From contig CAZWCX010000006.1 in NCBI GenBank assembly GCA_964632945.1, forward strand, positions 48,901 through 112,900: a DNA stretch of 64,000 nt, read 5' to 3'. Positions within the stretch are counted from its first letter, which is position 1; the number at the start of each line of letters is the position of its first letter. Below, one piece after another: positions 16,437 to 25,068 of the stretch. The position numbers and the translations under genes were made by a program. The notes under the pieces are model-generated. The model was given only the letters and a program-made list of their open reading frames with translations. It was not told the DNA's origin and did not search any database. Source of the DNA: CAZWCX01 sp964632945 (GTDB lineage: Bacteria > Planctomycetota > MHYJ01 > WSZJ01 > CAZWCX01).

Positions 16437-19166
16437 CTACTTCGGGATCGCCTGCAGGCTGAGGTCGTCCCACCAGGTTCGCCCGCTGCCCCGGGAGGTC
16501 GCCCGGACCTCGATGGAGAGTGTCTCGGGCGGGACCTCGGCCTCGAGCGAGACCTGCGTCCAAGCCGCCGTCGATCGGACCGGCTGGGTCGTCTCCGTTC
16601 CGATCCGTTGCGACGGCGCGGCGGTCTCTTCGAACGGCGTGGCCCGGAAGGCCAGGGAGAGAGAAGCGATCCCCGAGAGACGATCCGTCTTCACCCAGCC
16701 CGTGAGGCGAACCCGGCCGGTGGACGGTACGTGGCGGACCAGTTGAATGAACGCGGCCTCCGCCATTTCGGCGGTCGAGGCGGTGTAGGCCGCCCACTTC
16801 GAGTTTCGTCCCGACACCTCCTGCGCCAGGTCGAGCGCCTCCGCGGCCGGCGCGCCGCGTCGCTCCGACCGCCAGGCCGCGGGAAGGGCGTCGGTTCCCC
16901 CCTCCTCGAATCCCGGGTTCATCAGCAATTCCTCCCCGGGGTAGGCGGGAAATCCTCCACCGGCGCGGAGATCGAATTCGTCCACGCGCAAGTCCCCGGC
17001 TCCTTCCGTGAGGATCTGGACCTGGAGGGTCGCCGCCAGGCGGGGCGCCTCGAGGTCCAGCGAAAGGCGTTTCCACTCGCCGCCGCCATCCAGGGAGGTG
17101 CGCGCCAGGGCGGGGCGGTCGATCGGATTGCGCGCATCGTCGAGATAGGTCGCGGCCAGGATCACGTCTCCGTCGCACCGGCCCTGGACGTAGGCCGAGA
17201 GGACCAGCGGGAGCCCGACCGGGAAGCGGGTGACCCGCTGGGAGATCACCTCGTAACGATTGCGCGTCTCGCGGAGGACGGCGTGCAGCGTTCGTTCCCC
17301 CCGCAACGCGCCCTCGGCGGTGACCCCGATGTCGGCGGCGAGCCGTCGATCGCTCGGCAGGTGCCAGCCGGAGGGGCGCCCGCGGTTCTCCTCCTCGAAG
17401 CCGGGATTGCGCACCAACGACTGCCCCCAACCCATCGAGAGGCTCTCGAGCCACGTCGCGTGTCGACGGAAGGCGGCATCCACGACTCCGTCGGGGTCGC
17501 CCAACGCGCGTCCGGTCAGGGCGGCGGCGAGGTTGAGCGGCAGGTCGGCGTTCCGCAGCATGCGCGCCTCGGTGCCGAGGGCGCTTCCGAACGCTTCCTC
17601 CCACCGTTCCCGCGGCTTCGCGAGCAGAGCGGCGGCCTGTGCGTGCGACAGCCACACGCCGTCTACCCGTTCCGCGCGGAGGGCGGCGGCCTGCTTCAGC
17701 GCTCCCTGGATGGGTCCGGCCCGCAGCGGACCGCTCCAGCGCACCGGAACCGGCACGCCGTCCGCCAGCCGGGCCTCGTTGGGCGCGATCACGCGGATCG
17801 CCACGAGGTCGTGTTCGGGCGCCGGGAACGCGCCGGACACGGGGTCGGAGCGCATCCAGCCCACGCCGGGGATGTGGAATTCCGTCAGGCACGCTTCGCC
17901 GGCCGCCCGCTCCCAGGGGACCGCCAACAACATCCGCGTCGGGACGTTCCCGGCGCGCGCCACCGCGGTCACCGCGTTGGCGTAGCCGATTTCGGCGGCC
18001 CGCTTCTTCGTCAGGACATGGTCCGCCCCGTGCGGACCCGGACCCCCCTCGCGCAGGGAGAGCCGGTTCTGGATCGCCGAATTCAGCCCCTGCAGGAAGT
18101 CGAGCGTGTACCCCTGATAGGTCTTCAGCCGTTCGGCCATTCCCTGCACGAGGGGCGCCTCGATTTCCACCCCCGGCTCCGGGACCAGCCAGGCGCGCAA
18201 TTCGGGTGTCAGGGATTCGGGCGTTGCGATGCGCGCTTGCACGAGCGCGCGCGGGTCGATCGGCCGGTTCGAGGTCAAAACCAGGGATTGCCAGAACAGG
18301 CGTACGGTTTCCCCGGGCCGGATGGCCTTGAGGCCGACTTCCACGGCATCCTCGTGCGGAAATCGCGCCACTTTGACCGCGTGAATCCGGTCCTCCGGAA
18401 TCGATCCGACCCGAAACGACAGAGGGGCCTGCCCGGCGAAGGGAAAGGGGACGGACAGGATCACCTTCGCTTCCCCGTCCGCGGCCGCGCCGGTCGCCGT
18501 CGCGAACACCGCCCCCTGCACCTCGCTCAGGAGCGTCGCCGTGTGATCCATCGCGGGGGGGGAGGTGCGCGCGACGGCCGCGGCGGTCTCGGCTTCGCCC
18601 ATCCCCCGCCAGAGGCCGACGTCATCGACCCAGAGGTCCCCCCGGTAGTAGAGGCTGATCCCGAGCGCCATCACCTGCGTGTCCTCGGGAACCGTCACCA
18701 CCCGACCCAGCTCGCACCACTCCGCCGACCCCGCGATCGGCCGCGTCGGGCTCAGGTTGTGGATCGAGATCTGCCACTGTTTGGCATCGATGAACTCCAA
18801 CCAGACGTGGGCGTACCCGACGTCCCGCGCCTTCAGCCAGGCGGTGAAGAACAACGGCTGCCCGCGCAGATCCCGCAGCGCGCCGCCGACCTCCCAGGTC
18901 TGCACGACGGCCTGCACGTCCGGGCCGCCCGCGGGCAGCGAGAGTCGGAGGCTGGCCGCCCCGGCGCGCACGACCTGGGTGTCGCGAACGGTGGTTCCCC
19001 GGCTGTGATCGTGGACGTCCTCGTGGATCGTCCAATCCGCCGGCAGCGGATCACCCACTTCGAACCCCGGGTTCCGGACCAGGTTGCGACCGGGTTCCGG
19101 CCGCGCCCCCGGCGCGGCGACGAGCAGGAACGCGAGCGCGAGCGGGAGGAATCGAACCTGTCGCAT
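16437..19166 (-). CDS. large secreted protein with CBM-like repeats and a degenerate transglutaminase domain
   Basis: 909 aa from ATG 19164-19166 with a signal peptide (residues 1-22). Three carbohydrate-binding-module-like (galactose-binding fold) units each open with a NPGFE motif: LVRNPGFEVGDPLPADW near residue 28, LVRNPGFEEENRGRPSGW near 580-600, and LLMNPGFEEGGTDALPAAW near 750. Between the first two, about 330-460, lies a transglutaminase-like fold (AVTAVARAGNVPTRML, then GVGWMRSDPVSG), but the catalytic Cys expected before the helix and the His are not present, so it is probably non-enzymatic. I infer binding to a cell-surface polysaccharide. Transcribed convergently with the kinase gene. 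Confidence 0.7.
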   Translation of the reverse strand: MRQVRFLPLALAFLLVAAPGARPEPGRNLVRNPGFEVGDPLPADWTIHEDVHDHSRGTTVRDTQVVRAGAASLRLSLPAGGPDVQAVVQTWEVGGALRDLRGQPLFFTAWLKARDVGYAHVWLEFIDAKQWQISIHNLSPTRPIAGSAEWCELGRVVTVPEDTQVMALGISLYYRGDLWVDDVGLWRGMGEAETAAAVARTSPPAMDHTATLLSEVQGAVFATATGAAADGEAKVILSVPFPFAGQAPLSFRVGSIPEDRIHAVKVARFPHEDAVEVGLKAIRPGETVRLFWQSLVLTSNRPIDPRALVQARIATPESLTPELRAWLVPEPGVEIEAPLVQGMAERLKTYQGYTLDFLQGLNSAIQNRLSLREGGPGPHGADHVLTKKRAAEIGYANAVTAVARAGNVPTRMLLAVPWERAAGEACLTEFHIPGVGWMRSDPVSGAFPAPEHDLVAIRVIAPNEARLADGVPVPVRWSGPLRAGPIQGALKQAAALRAERVDGVWLSHAQAAALLAKPRERWEEAFGSALGTEARMLRNADLPLNLAAALTGRALGDPDGVVDAAFRRHATWLESLSMGWGQSLVRNPGFEEENRGRPSGWHLPSDRRLAADIGVTAEGALRGERTLHAVLRETRNRYEVISQRVTRFPVGLPLVLSAYVQGRCDGDVILAATYLDDARNPIDRPALARTSLDGGGEWKRLSLDLEAPRLAATLQVQILTEGAGDLRVDEFDLRAGGGFPAYPGEELLMNPGFEEGGTDALPAAWRSERRGAPAAEALDLAQEVSGRNSKWAAYTASTAEMAEAAFIQLVRHVPSTGRVRLTGWVKTDRLSGIASLSLAFRATPFEETAAPSQRIGTETTQPVRSTAAWTQVSLEAEVPPETLSIEVRATSRGSGRTWWDDLSLQAIPK

Positions 19167-19405
19167 GGCGGCGACTCCCACGGGCGCGGGGCCGGCATTC
19201 GGGTCCCCGGGAACGGTCGGGCAGGAACCGGCCGAAGTTCCGCGCGCCGGTTCCGCGAGGGGAGTATAGCAATCTTTCTGCCTCATCGCTATGCTGCGGG
19301 GAAGTCCTCCGCGGGACCGGACCTGCGTCGATGCGGGAGGGGGCTTGACAGGATTCTTGAAACCGTACGGAACGTCCGCCGGTAACCCCGGGATGGAAGG
19401 ACGGT

Positions 19406-19990
19406 ATGGCCGAGTCTGGGGTTTCCCCTGCGGTCCTGGAACGGGCCCGCGCGGGTGATCGCGCTGCGTTCGAGGAGATTGTGCGCGAGTTGACCCCGCG
19501 GGTCTGGCGCCTTGCGCACCGGATGACCTTCGACCGGGACGAGGCGGCCGACCTGACGCAGGAGGTCTGGATCCGGCTCTACCGCAATCTGGACAAGTAT
19601 GATCCGGGACAGCCGTTCCTGCCCTGGTTCTGGACGGTCGCGACGAACATCTGCCTGAACTGGAAGGCGAAACGCCGGGTCAAGGCGCTGCCCTTCTCCG
19701 CGCTCGATCGCGAGGCCGAGGAAGGCGGGACCTTCGAGCCGGAGGATCGGAAGCAGGGGGACCGCACGCATACGAAGCGGATCGGTGTCAACGAGGAGAT
19801 CCAGGCGGCGCTGAAAGCGCTGCCCGAGGATTACCGGCTGGTGGTCGCCTTGTTCTACCTGGAGGAGAAGGAGGTGGCCGAGATCGCGCGCCTGTTGGAT
19901 CGACCCGAGGGGACGATCAAGACTTGGTTGTACCGGGCGCGGGACCAGCTCCGGGGTTCGCTCCGGCGCCTCGTGGAGAGGGGATCATGA
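19406..19990 (+). CDS. ECF-family RNA polymerase sigma factor
   Basis: 194 aa. Region 2 (residues 20-95) contains DEAADLTQEVWIRLYRNLDKY and the PFLPWFWTVATNIC helix; region 4 (135-190) contains LPEDYRLVVALFYLEEKEVAEIA and the recognition helix GTIKTWLYRARDQL. No region 3 or extra domain. ATG 19406 is preceded by GGAAGGACGGT. Its stop overlaps the start of the zinc-finger anti-sigma factor (ATGATG at 19987), the usual sigma/anti-sigma pairing, so activity is likely held by that partner. Confidence 0.92.
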   Translation: MAESGVSPAVLERARAGDRAAFEEIVRELTPRVWRLAHRMTFDRDEAADLTQEVWIRLYRNLDKYDPGQPFLPWFWTVATNICLNWKAKRRVKALPFSALDREAEEGGTFEPEDRKQGDRTHTKRIGVNEEIQAALKALPEDYRLVVALFYLEEKEVAEIARLLDRPEGTIKTWLYRARDQLRGSLRRLVERGS

Positions 19991-20583
19991 TGGACTGCGC
20001 CTTCGATTCGTCGCGGCTCCAGGATTTCGTGGACGAGCGCCTCGGCGCGCCGCAGCGCCATGAGGTCGCCGATCATCTGGCCGACTGCGAGGTCTGCCGG
20101 AAGCGGCTCGGCTCGTACTCGGCCCTGGATGCCCTGTTGACGCATCTGCCGGTCGAGGAGCCGCCGGAGTTCCTGGTCGATCGGGTGATGCTCGCGATCG
20201 ATGTCGCCGCCGAGGCGGACGAAGCGCCGCGGGCGGCGCCGGCGGAATTGGCGCGCACGGCGGTCGCCGTCTTCGCGGTCCTGCTCGGCGCGGCGGCGCT
20301 GGTGTACGGCGGACTCGTGGCCACCGGCGAGGTCGCGCTGGAGGCCGGGGCCGGGGTGGTGGACTGGACCTTCGGGGTCGTCGATTCCTTCTCCGGCGGT
20401 CTGACCGCGCTTTTTGCCGGTCTCGGGCGCGTCCTCGAGACCTGGGCGGCGCTGCCCTCGTCGAGCCTCTCGCAAACGGCGATCCTCGCGGTCGCGCTGG
20501 GGGCCCTGGCGGTGGTCACCAATCTGCTGGCGACCCGCGCCGGCGGTCCGACGGGCGCCTCCCCGACGGGGGGGCGCGGATGA
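19987..20583 (+). CDS. membrane anti-sigma factor with zinc-finger motif
   Basis: 198 aa (197 if the second ATG is used). The N-terminus carries H30-x3-C34-x2-C37 (HLADCEVC), the zinc-binding anti-sigma signature, in a helical domain that should bind the ECF sigma factor just upstream. Transmembrane helices lie about 92-112 and 160-180, separated by a Gly/Ala-rich stretch. It overlaps both neighbours by 4 nt, so sigma factor, anti-sigma factor and the next membrane protein are co-translated. Confidence 0.85.
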   Translation: MMDCAFDSSRLQDFVDERLGAPQRHEVADHLADCEVCRKRLGSYSALDALLTHLPVEEPPEFLVDRVMLAIDVAAEADEAPRAAPAELARTAVAVFAVLLGAAALVYGGLVATGEVALEAGAGVVDWTFGVVDSFSGGLTALFAGLGRVLETWAALPSSSLSQTAILAVALGALAVVTNLLATRAGGPTGASPTGGRG

Positions 20584-21263
20584 TGCGACGCGGCGCGTGG
20601 CTGCTGTGGTTGGTCCTGTTCCTCGCCGGATTCACCCCCGGGCCGGCCGCGGATCCGCCTCCGGACGGCACGCCGCCGGTTCAGGCGGAGGGCCCGGCGC
20701 CGCGCGACGCCGAGCCCGCGGCGCCGGCTATGCCTCCCCGCAACCCGCGCGACCACGACGGGGAGGCGATCGCCATCATGATGCTCGGCGTTCTCCTGCT
20801 CTTCTCGGGCTTCGCGGTGCTGGTCCTGGTCGTCGTCCTCGCCCCCGACGTCACCGCCATGCTGGCCGCGGAGGTCAAGGGCTCGTTCTTCAAGCGCTTC
20901 TTCGTCGGCGTGGCCAATGTGCTGTTCCTGCTCGCCGTGGTCAAGATCACCCGCAATGTAGCGGGCATCGTGATCGTGCCGTTCCTCGTCATCCTGCTCC
21001 TGCTCGGCCTCGTGGTCTTGAGCGACGAGGTCGGGCGCCGCGTCCAGCACGCGTCCGGCGCGGAGTGGAACCGCATCCGGCGCATGGCGGCCGGTTGGAC
21101 GACGCTGTATCTCGCCGCCTGGTTCCCGTTCGTGGGCTGGTTTCTGGTCGCGCCCGTGGCAACCTTCACCGCCGTGGGCACGGTCATGCTCTGGCTGCTT
21201 ACCAAGCGCGCGCGGCCGGCCGCGCCGCCCGCCCCTCCCGCCGAAACCGCCGAAACACCCTGA
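20580..21263 (+). CDS. multi-pass membrane protein, unknown function
   Basis: 227 aa. An N-terminal signal-like helix (residues 5-22), then a Pro-rich segment (25-60) and four or five hydrophobic helices (about 64-90, 105-120, 122-145, 170-190, 192-208). No domain recognised. It overlaps the anti-sigma gene by ATGA and ends in a Pro/Ala-rich tail, so it belongs to the sigma-factor operon and may be a signalling or target component of that regulon. Confidence 0.65.
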   Translation: MMRRGAWLLWLVLFLAGFTPGPAADPPPDGTPPVQAEGPAPRDAEPAAPAMPPRNPRDHDGEAIAIMMLGVLLLFSGFAVLVLVVVLAPDVTAMLAAEVKGSFFKRFFVGVANVLFLLAVVKITRNVAGIVIVPFLVILLLLGLVVLSDEVGRRVQHASGAEWNRIRRMAAGWTTLYLAAWFPFVGWFLVAPVATFTAVGTVMLWLLTKRARPAAPPAPPAETAETP

Positions 21264-21423
21264 AGGGATATTCCCGTGAAACCCGCCACGGCGTCTCCCG
21301 GTATCCCCTCTCGTCACGGGTAGGGTAGTCGCGCGCCTTCCCCCGTCGGGTCCGTGGACGATGGGTGGGCAGGGAAGGCCGTTCCCGGGGCCGCGCACGC
21401 GACCCCCGATCGGAGGAATCGTC

Positions 21424-22011
21424 ATGATCGTTGCCGACGTGCTTTCCATCTTCTTCATCCTGCTTGGCCTGATGCTCGCCGTCCCCGCCTTCTTCCTGGT
21501 TTCCCGCTCCCTCTTTCCCGCCCACGCCCAGCGGATGGATCGCAGCTTGAACGAGCGGCCGGTCGCCACCTTCTTCACCGGCGCCGGGGTCGCCTTCGGC
21601 ATGGCCATCGTGATCGGGATCATGGGCGCCCTGCCGTTGCAGCTGTTCAAGGTGCTCGCCCTGTGGGGGTTCGGCGTGTGCCTCGGCTACGGGCTCATGG
21701 GCGGCGGGTCGCTCGGCAGCCTGATCGGGACGCGCCTGGGATCGAGCGCCACGCCGGCGTGGAAGAGCACCCTGTTCGGCGGTCTGGCCCTCGCCCTGTC
21801 GTGCCTGATCCCGATCCTGGGCTGGTTCGTGATGCTTCCCGGCATGTTGCTGGCCGGCGTCGGAGCCAACACGATGGCGATCTTCGGCGCGCGCGCAGCC
21901 AAGCCCCCGGCCGTCCCCGCGAGTCCGATCATGGCCGCCGCAGCGGCGCCGGTCGCGCCGGTTCGGGAGCGGATCGAGTCGTCCGAGCCCGCGACGCCGG
22001 TGGGCGTGTAG
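21424..22011 (+). CDS. multi-pass membrane protein, unknown function
   Basis: 195 aa from ATG 21424, chosen for the GGAGGAATCGTC upstream. Four hydrophobic segments (residues 3-25, 43-62, 65-88, 112-150) include a Gly-rich GYGLMGGGSLGSLIG turn; the C-terminal 40 residues are Ala/Pro-rich and soluble. No family recognised. It sits between the sigma-factor operon and the DUF1800/DUF1501 pair, on the same strand, 160 nt after the previous gene. Confidence 0.6.
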   Translation: MIVADVLSIFFILLGLMLAVPAFFLVSRSLFPAHAQRMDRSLNERPVATFFTGAGVAFGMAIVIGIMGALPLQLFKVLALWGFGVCLGYGLMGGGSLGSLIGTRLGSSATPAWKSTLFGGLALALSCLIPILGWFVMLPGMLLAGVGANTMAIFGARAAKPPAVPASPIMAAAAAPVAPVRERIESSEPATPVGV

Positions 22012-22043
22012 CGGAGAGGAACGCGTAGGGGAGGTGCTTCATC

Positions 22044-23558
22044 ATGGCCAAGTCCGACCGCAGGACGTTCCTCAAGGCCGCCGGCGCGGCGTCCACCGTC
22101 GCGCTCGCCGGTTGCGACGGGTTCTGGCGCGGCGTGTCCCGCTACCTGGGCGCCGACCTGCCCGACCGTCTCACCGTGGTCGACAGCGAGGCCGTCGATC
22201 CCGTGCACCACGTGCTCTCTCGCCTGGGGTTCGGCCCCTGGCCGGGAGATCTCGAGCGCGTGCGCACCATGGGCATCGAGGCGTACCTCGAGGAGCAACT
22301 GTCGCCGGAGTCCATCGACGACTCGGCCTGCGAGGTGCTCGCGCGCCGTTTCGAGTCGATCCATATGTCCGCCCAGGAGCTGTACGAATTCAAGAAGCCG
22401 CGGGCCCTCCAGGAAATCACCCGCATGACCCTCCTGCGCGCGGTGTACAGCCGTCGGCAACTGTACGAGGCGATGGTCCATTTCTGGACCGACCACTTCA
22501 ACATCGACATGTCGAAGTCGGACTGCGCCTGGCTCAAGATCGCCGATGACCGGGACGTGATTCGCAAGCACGCGCTCGGCAACCTGCGCGACCTGCTCTA
22601 CGCCTCGGCCACGAGTCCGGCGATGCTGGTCTATCTCGACGGTCGCGCCAACAAGAAGTCCCGGCCCGAGGAACAGCCCAACGAGAACTACGGACGGGAA
22701 TTGCTGGAGCTGCATACCCTCGGCGTGCACGGCGGCTACTCGCAGAAGGATGTGATGGAAGCCGCGCGCTGCCTGACCGGATGGACGATCCGGCGGCGAC
22801 CCGGATTCGACGGGGAGCGGGGACTGACGATGTTCCGCCCCGATCAGCACGATGACGGCGAAAAGACGGTCCTGGGCGTGACCATCCCGGCGGGCGGCGG
22901 CCGCCAGGACCTCGATGCGCTCATCGACATCGTGGCCGTCCATCCGAGCACGTACCGGTACATCGCCGCCAAGCTGGTCCGGCGTTTCGTCGAGGACGAG
23001 CCGCCCGCGGCGCTCGTCGAGCGGGCCGCGGAAGCCTTCCGCGCGTCCAAGGGCGACATCAAGGCGCTGGTGCGGACCGTGATCCATGCGGACGAGTTCC
23101 GCGCCTCCGCCGGCCGGAAACTGAAGCGCCCGTTCGGCTTCGTCGTCAGCGCCCTGCGCGCGCTGGGCGCCGACACCAACGCCGGCCCCCGGTTGATCGA
23201 TTTCCTCGTGCGCATGGGGCATGCGCCGTTTTCGTTCCCCACGCCGGACGGGTATCCCGACGAGGCCACGCCGTGGCTCGGCACGATGTTGTGGCGGTGG
23301 AACTTCGCCGTCGCGCTCACCGCCCAGCAGATCGGCGGTACCCGGGTGGACCTCCCCCGGCTCGCGGCGGCCCTCGGGGCGAAGAAAGGCGAAGCGGCCG
23401 TGGAAACGTTCATGCGCTACCTTCTCGGTCGGCGGCCGACCGTGGCCGAATCGAACGCCATTTTCAAGTACCTGGGTCAAAGCGAGGCGCCCCCGCACGA
23501 GCGGCGCGCCGAAGCGGTCGGGCTGTTGCTCGCGAGTCCGGGCTTCCAGCGTTGCTAG
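22044..23558 (+). CDS. DUF1800 family protein, Tat-exported lipoprotein
   Basis: 504 aa. The N-terminus SDRRTFLKAAG is a twin-arginine signal and is followed by a lipobox LAGC, so a Tat-exported lipoprotein is likely. The body matches DUF1800: HHVLSRLGFGPWPGD, MVHFWTDHFNID, PNENYGRELLELHTLGV, AARCLTGWTI and GYPDEATPWLG. Members are nearly always encoded with a DUF1501 protein, as here, and are thought to act on exported substrates; the activity is unknown. ATG 22044 has GGGGAGGTG upstream. Confidence 0.9.
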   Translation: MAKSDRRTFLKAAGAASTVALAGCDGFWRGVSRYLGADLPDRLTVVDSEAVDPVHHVLSRLGFGPWPGDLERVRTMGIEAYLEEQLSPESIDDSACEVLARRFESIHMSAQELYEFKKPRALQEITRMTLLRAVYSRRQLYEAMVHFWTDHFNIDMSKSDCAWLKIADDRDVIRKHALGNLRDLLYASATSPAMLVYLDGRANKKSRPEEQPNENYGRELLELHTLGVHGGYSQKDVMEAARCLTGWTIRRRPGFDGERGLTMFRPDQHDDGEKTVLGVTIPAGGGRQDLDALIDIVAVHPSTYRYIAAKLVRRFVEDEPPAALVERAAEAFRASKGDIKALVRTVIHADEFRASAGRKLKRPFGFVVSALRALGADTNAGPRLIDFLVRMGHAPFSFPTPDGYPDEATPWLGTMLWRWNFAVALTAQQIGGTRVDLPRLAAALGAKKGEAAVETFMRYLLGRRPTVAESNAIFKYLGQSEAPPHERRAEAVGLLLASPGFQRC

Positions 23559-23628
23559 ACCGGTCCCCGGGCGCCGCGCCCCGTCCCTCGAACGGCGGCG
23601 GCGGTCCCGCAGCAAGAAGGAGAGCGCC

Positions 23629-24849
23629 ATGAGCGGGTTGCTTTCGCGGCGCAAGTTGTTCCAGGCGGCGTTCAACGCGGCCGGCCTCGGGCCGGAACGG
23701 GATGTCCTCGTCTGCGTGTTTCTGCGCGGCGGCGCCGACGGCCTCAACCTGGTGGTGCCGTTCGGAGACCCCGCGTACTACACGCACCGTCCCACCCTGT
23801 CGATCCCGCGGCCGGACCACAAGGGCGGGGCGGAGCAGAAGGGCGGGAAGGCGATCGAGTTGACCGACTTCTTCGGCCTTCATCCCACGCTCGAACCCCT
23901 GCACGAGATCTACCGCCGGGGCGAGCTCCTGGCGGTGCACGCGGTCGGCTCGGATGACCAGACCCGATCGCACTTCGAGGCGCAGGACCTGATGGAGCGG
24001 GCGGCCTCGCTGGACACGGGCGTGTCGGGAGGTTGGCTGGCGCGACACCTGCGCAGCCGGCCGGGCCCCGCGCCCGCGGCGCTCGCGGCGCTGGCCATCG
24101 GCCCCACGATCCCGGAATCCCTCCGTGGGGCGCCGGGTGCCTCCGCGGTCGATTCCCTGGAGGAGTTCCAGATCGGCGGCCGCGCCGACTCGTCGGATCG
24201 CCTGCGCGGCGCGCTGGCCGATCTTTACGGCGGCACCGAACAGGGGGTCGCCGGCGTCGGGCGCGAGACCCTGCAGGTGCTCGAAACCGTCGATCGCCTG
24301 CGCAAGGAGCCGTACCAACCGGCGCACGGGGCGGAGTACCCGAACGGAAACTTCGGCCGCGCCCTGCGCGAGGTCGCGCGCATCATCAAGGCCCAGGTCG
24401 GGCTCGAAGTCGCCTGCGTCGACCTCGGCGGGTGGGACACGCACTTCGTCCAGGGCGTGACCAGCGGACTTCTCGCGGGCCTGGCCACCGAGCTCGCCAA
24501 CGGTCTGGCCGCCTTCCACAAGGACCTCGGCGACTCCATGAAGCGTGTCAGCGTCGTCTGCATGACCGAATTCGGCCGGCGCTCCTACGAGAACGTCAGC
24601 CTCGGCACCGACCACGGCCGCGGCAGCGTGATGTTCCTCATGGGCGGCGGCATTCACGGCGGCCGCGTGCTCGCGGACTGGCCGGGTCTGGAAGGCGACC
24701 ATCTGGAGGGTCCCGGCGATCTGCGCGTGACGACCGACTACCGCGTGGTTCTCGCCGAGGTGCTGGAGCGGCGTCTGGGGAACGACAAGCACGACAAGGT
24801 CTTCCCGGGACTCCAACCGGTGTACAAGGGGGTGGCAAAGCCGGCCTGA
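23629..24849 (+). CDS. DUF1501 family protein
   Basis: 406 aa, start ATG 23629 with AAGGAGA upstream. DUF1501 proteins have an alkaline-phosphatase/sulfatase-like fold. Recognisable segments: VFLRGGADGLNLVVP, LHPTLEPLHEIYRRGEL, HAVGSDDQTRSHFEAQDLMERA, DLGGWDTH, TEFGRRSYEN and GTDHGRGSVMFLMGG. The start lacks a complete Tat motif but has SRRKLFQAA, a reduced version. It is paired with the DUF1800 gene 70 nt upstream. Confidence 0.9.
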   Translation: MSGLLSRRKLFQAAFNAAGLGPERDVLVCVFLRGGADGLNLVVPFGDPAYYTHRPTLSIPRPDHKGGAEQKGGKAIELTDFFGLHPTLEPLHEIYRRGELLAVHAVGSDDQTRSHFEAQDLMERAASLDTGVSGGWLARHLRSRPGPAPAALAALAIGPTIPESLRGAPGASAVDSLEEFQIGGRADSSDRLRGALADLYGGTEQGVAGVGRETLQVLETVDRLRKEPYQPAHGAEYPNGNFGRALREVARIIKAQVGLEVACVDLGGWDTHFVQGVTSGLLAGLATELANGLAAFHKDLGDSMKRVSVVCMTEFGRRSYENVSLGTDHGRGSVMFLMGGGIHGGRVLADWPGLEGDHLEGPGDLRVTTDYRVVLAEVLERRLGNDKHDKVFPGLQPVYKGVAKPA

Positions 24850-24991
24850 GCGGGCCGGCCGGTCGCCTCGCGCGCGGACCGGCACCCTCCGATGGGCGCC
24901 GCGTCGCCGTCCGCCACGGGAAGAACCCTTCCCCCGAGGAATCCGCGCAGCCCGAAACCCGCGTGGCGGGAGCGCCGCACCCGCGCGCCGA

Positions 24992-25020
24992 TTGACTCTC
25001 CCCCCCGCCCGCGATAAAAT
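24992..25020 (+). promoter_or_regulatory. promoter of the selenoprotein transcription unit
   Basis: TTGACT (24992-24997), 17-nt C-rich spacer, TAAAAT (25015-25020), about 48 nt before ATG 25069. Confidence 0.6.
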
Positions 25021-25068
25021 CGCCGGGTCCCCCCAAAGCGGGTTTCACATTCGTCGCGGAGCCCTGCC

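Noticed and set aside
15990..19385. 1,131-residue open frame on the plus strand
   Set aside because: Antisense to the CBM/transglutaminase-like gene, low complexity in Arg and Gly, and no recognisable motif.
19377..19406. ECF-type promoter upstream of the sigma factor
   Set aside because: GAAACC and CGTC-like elements can be found but their spacing is not convincing, so I did not list it.
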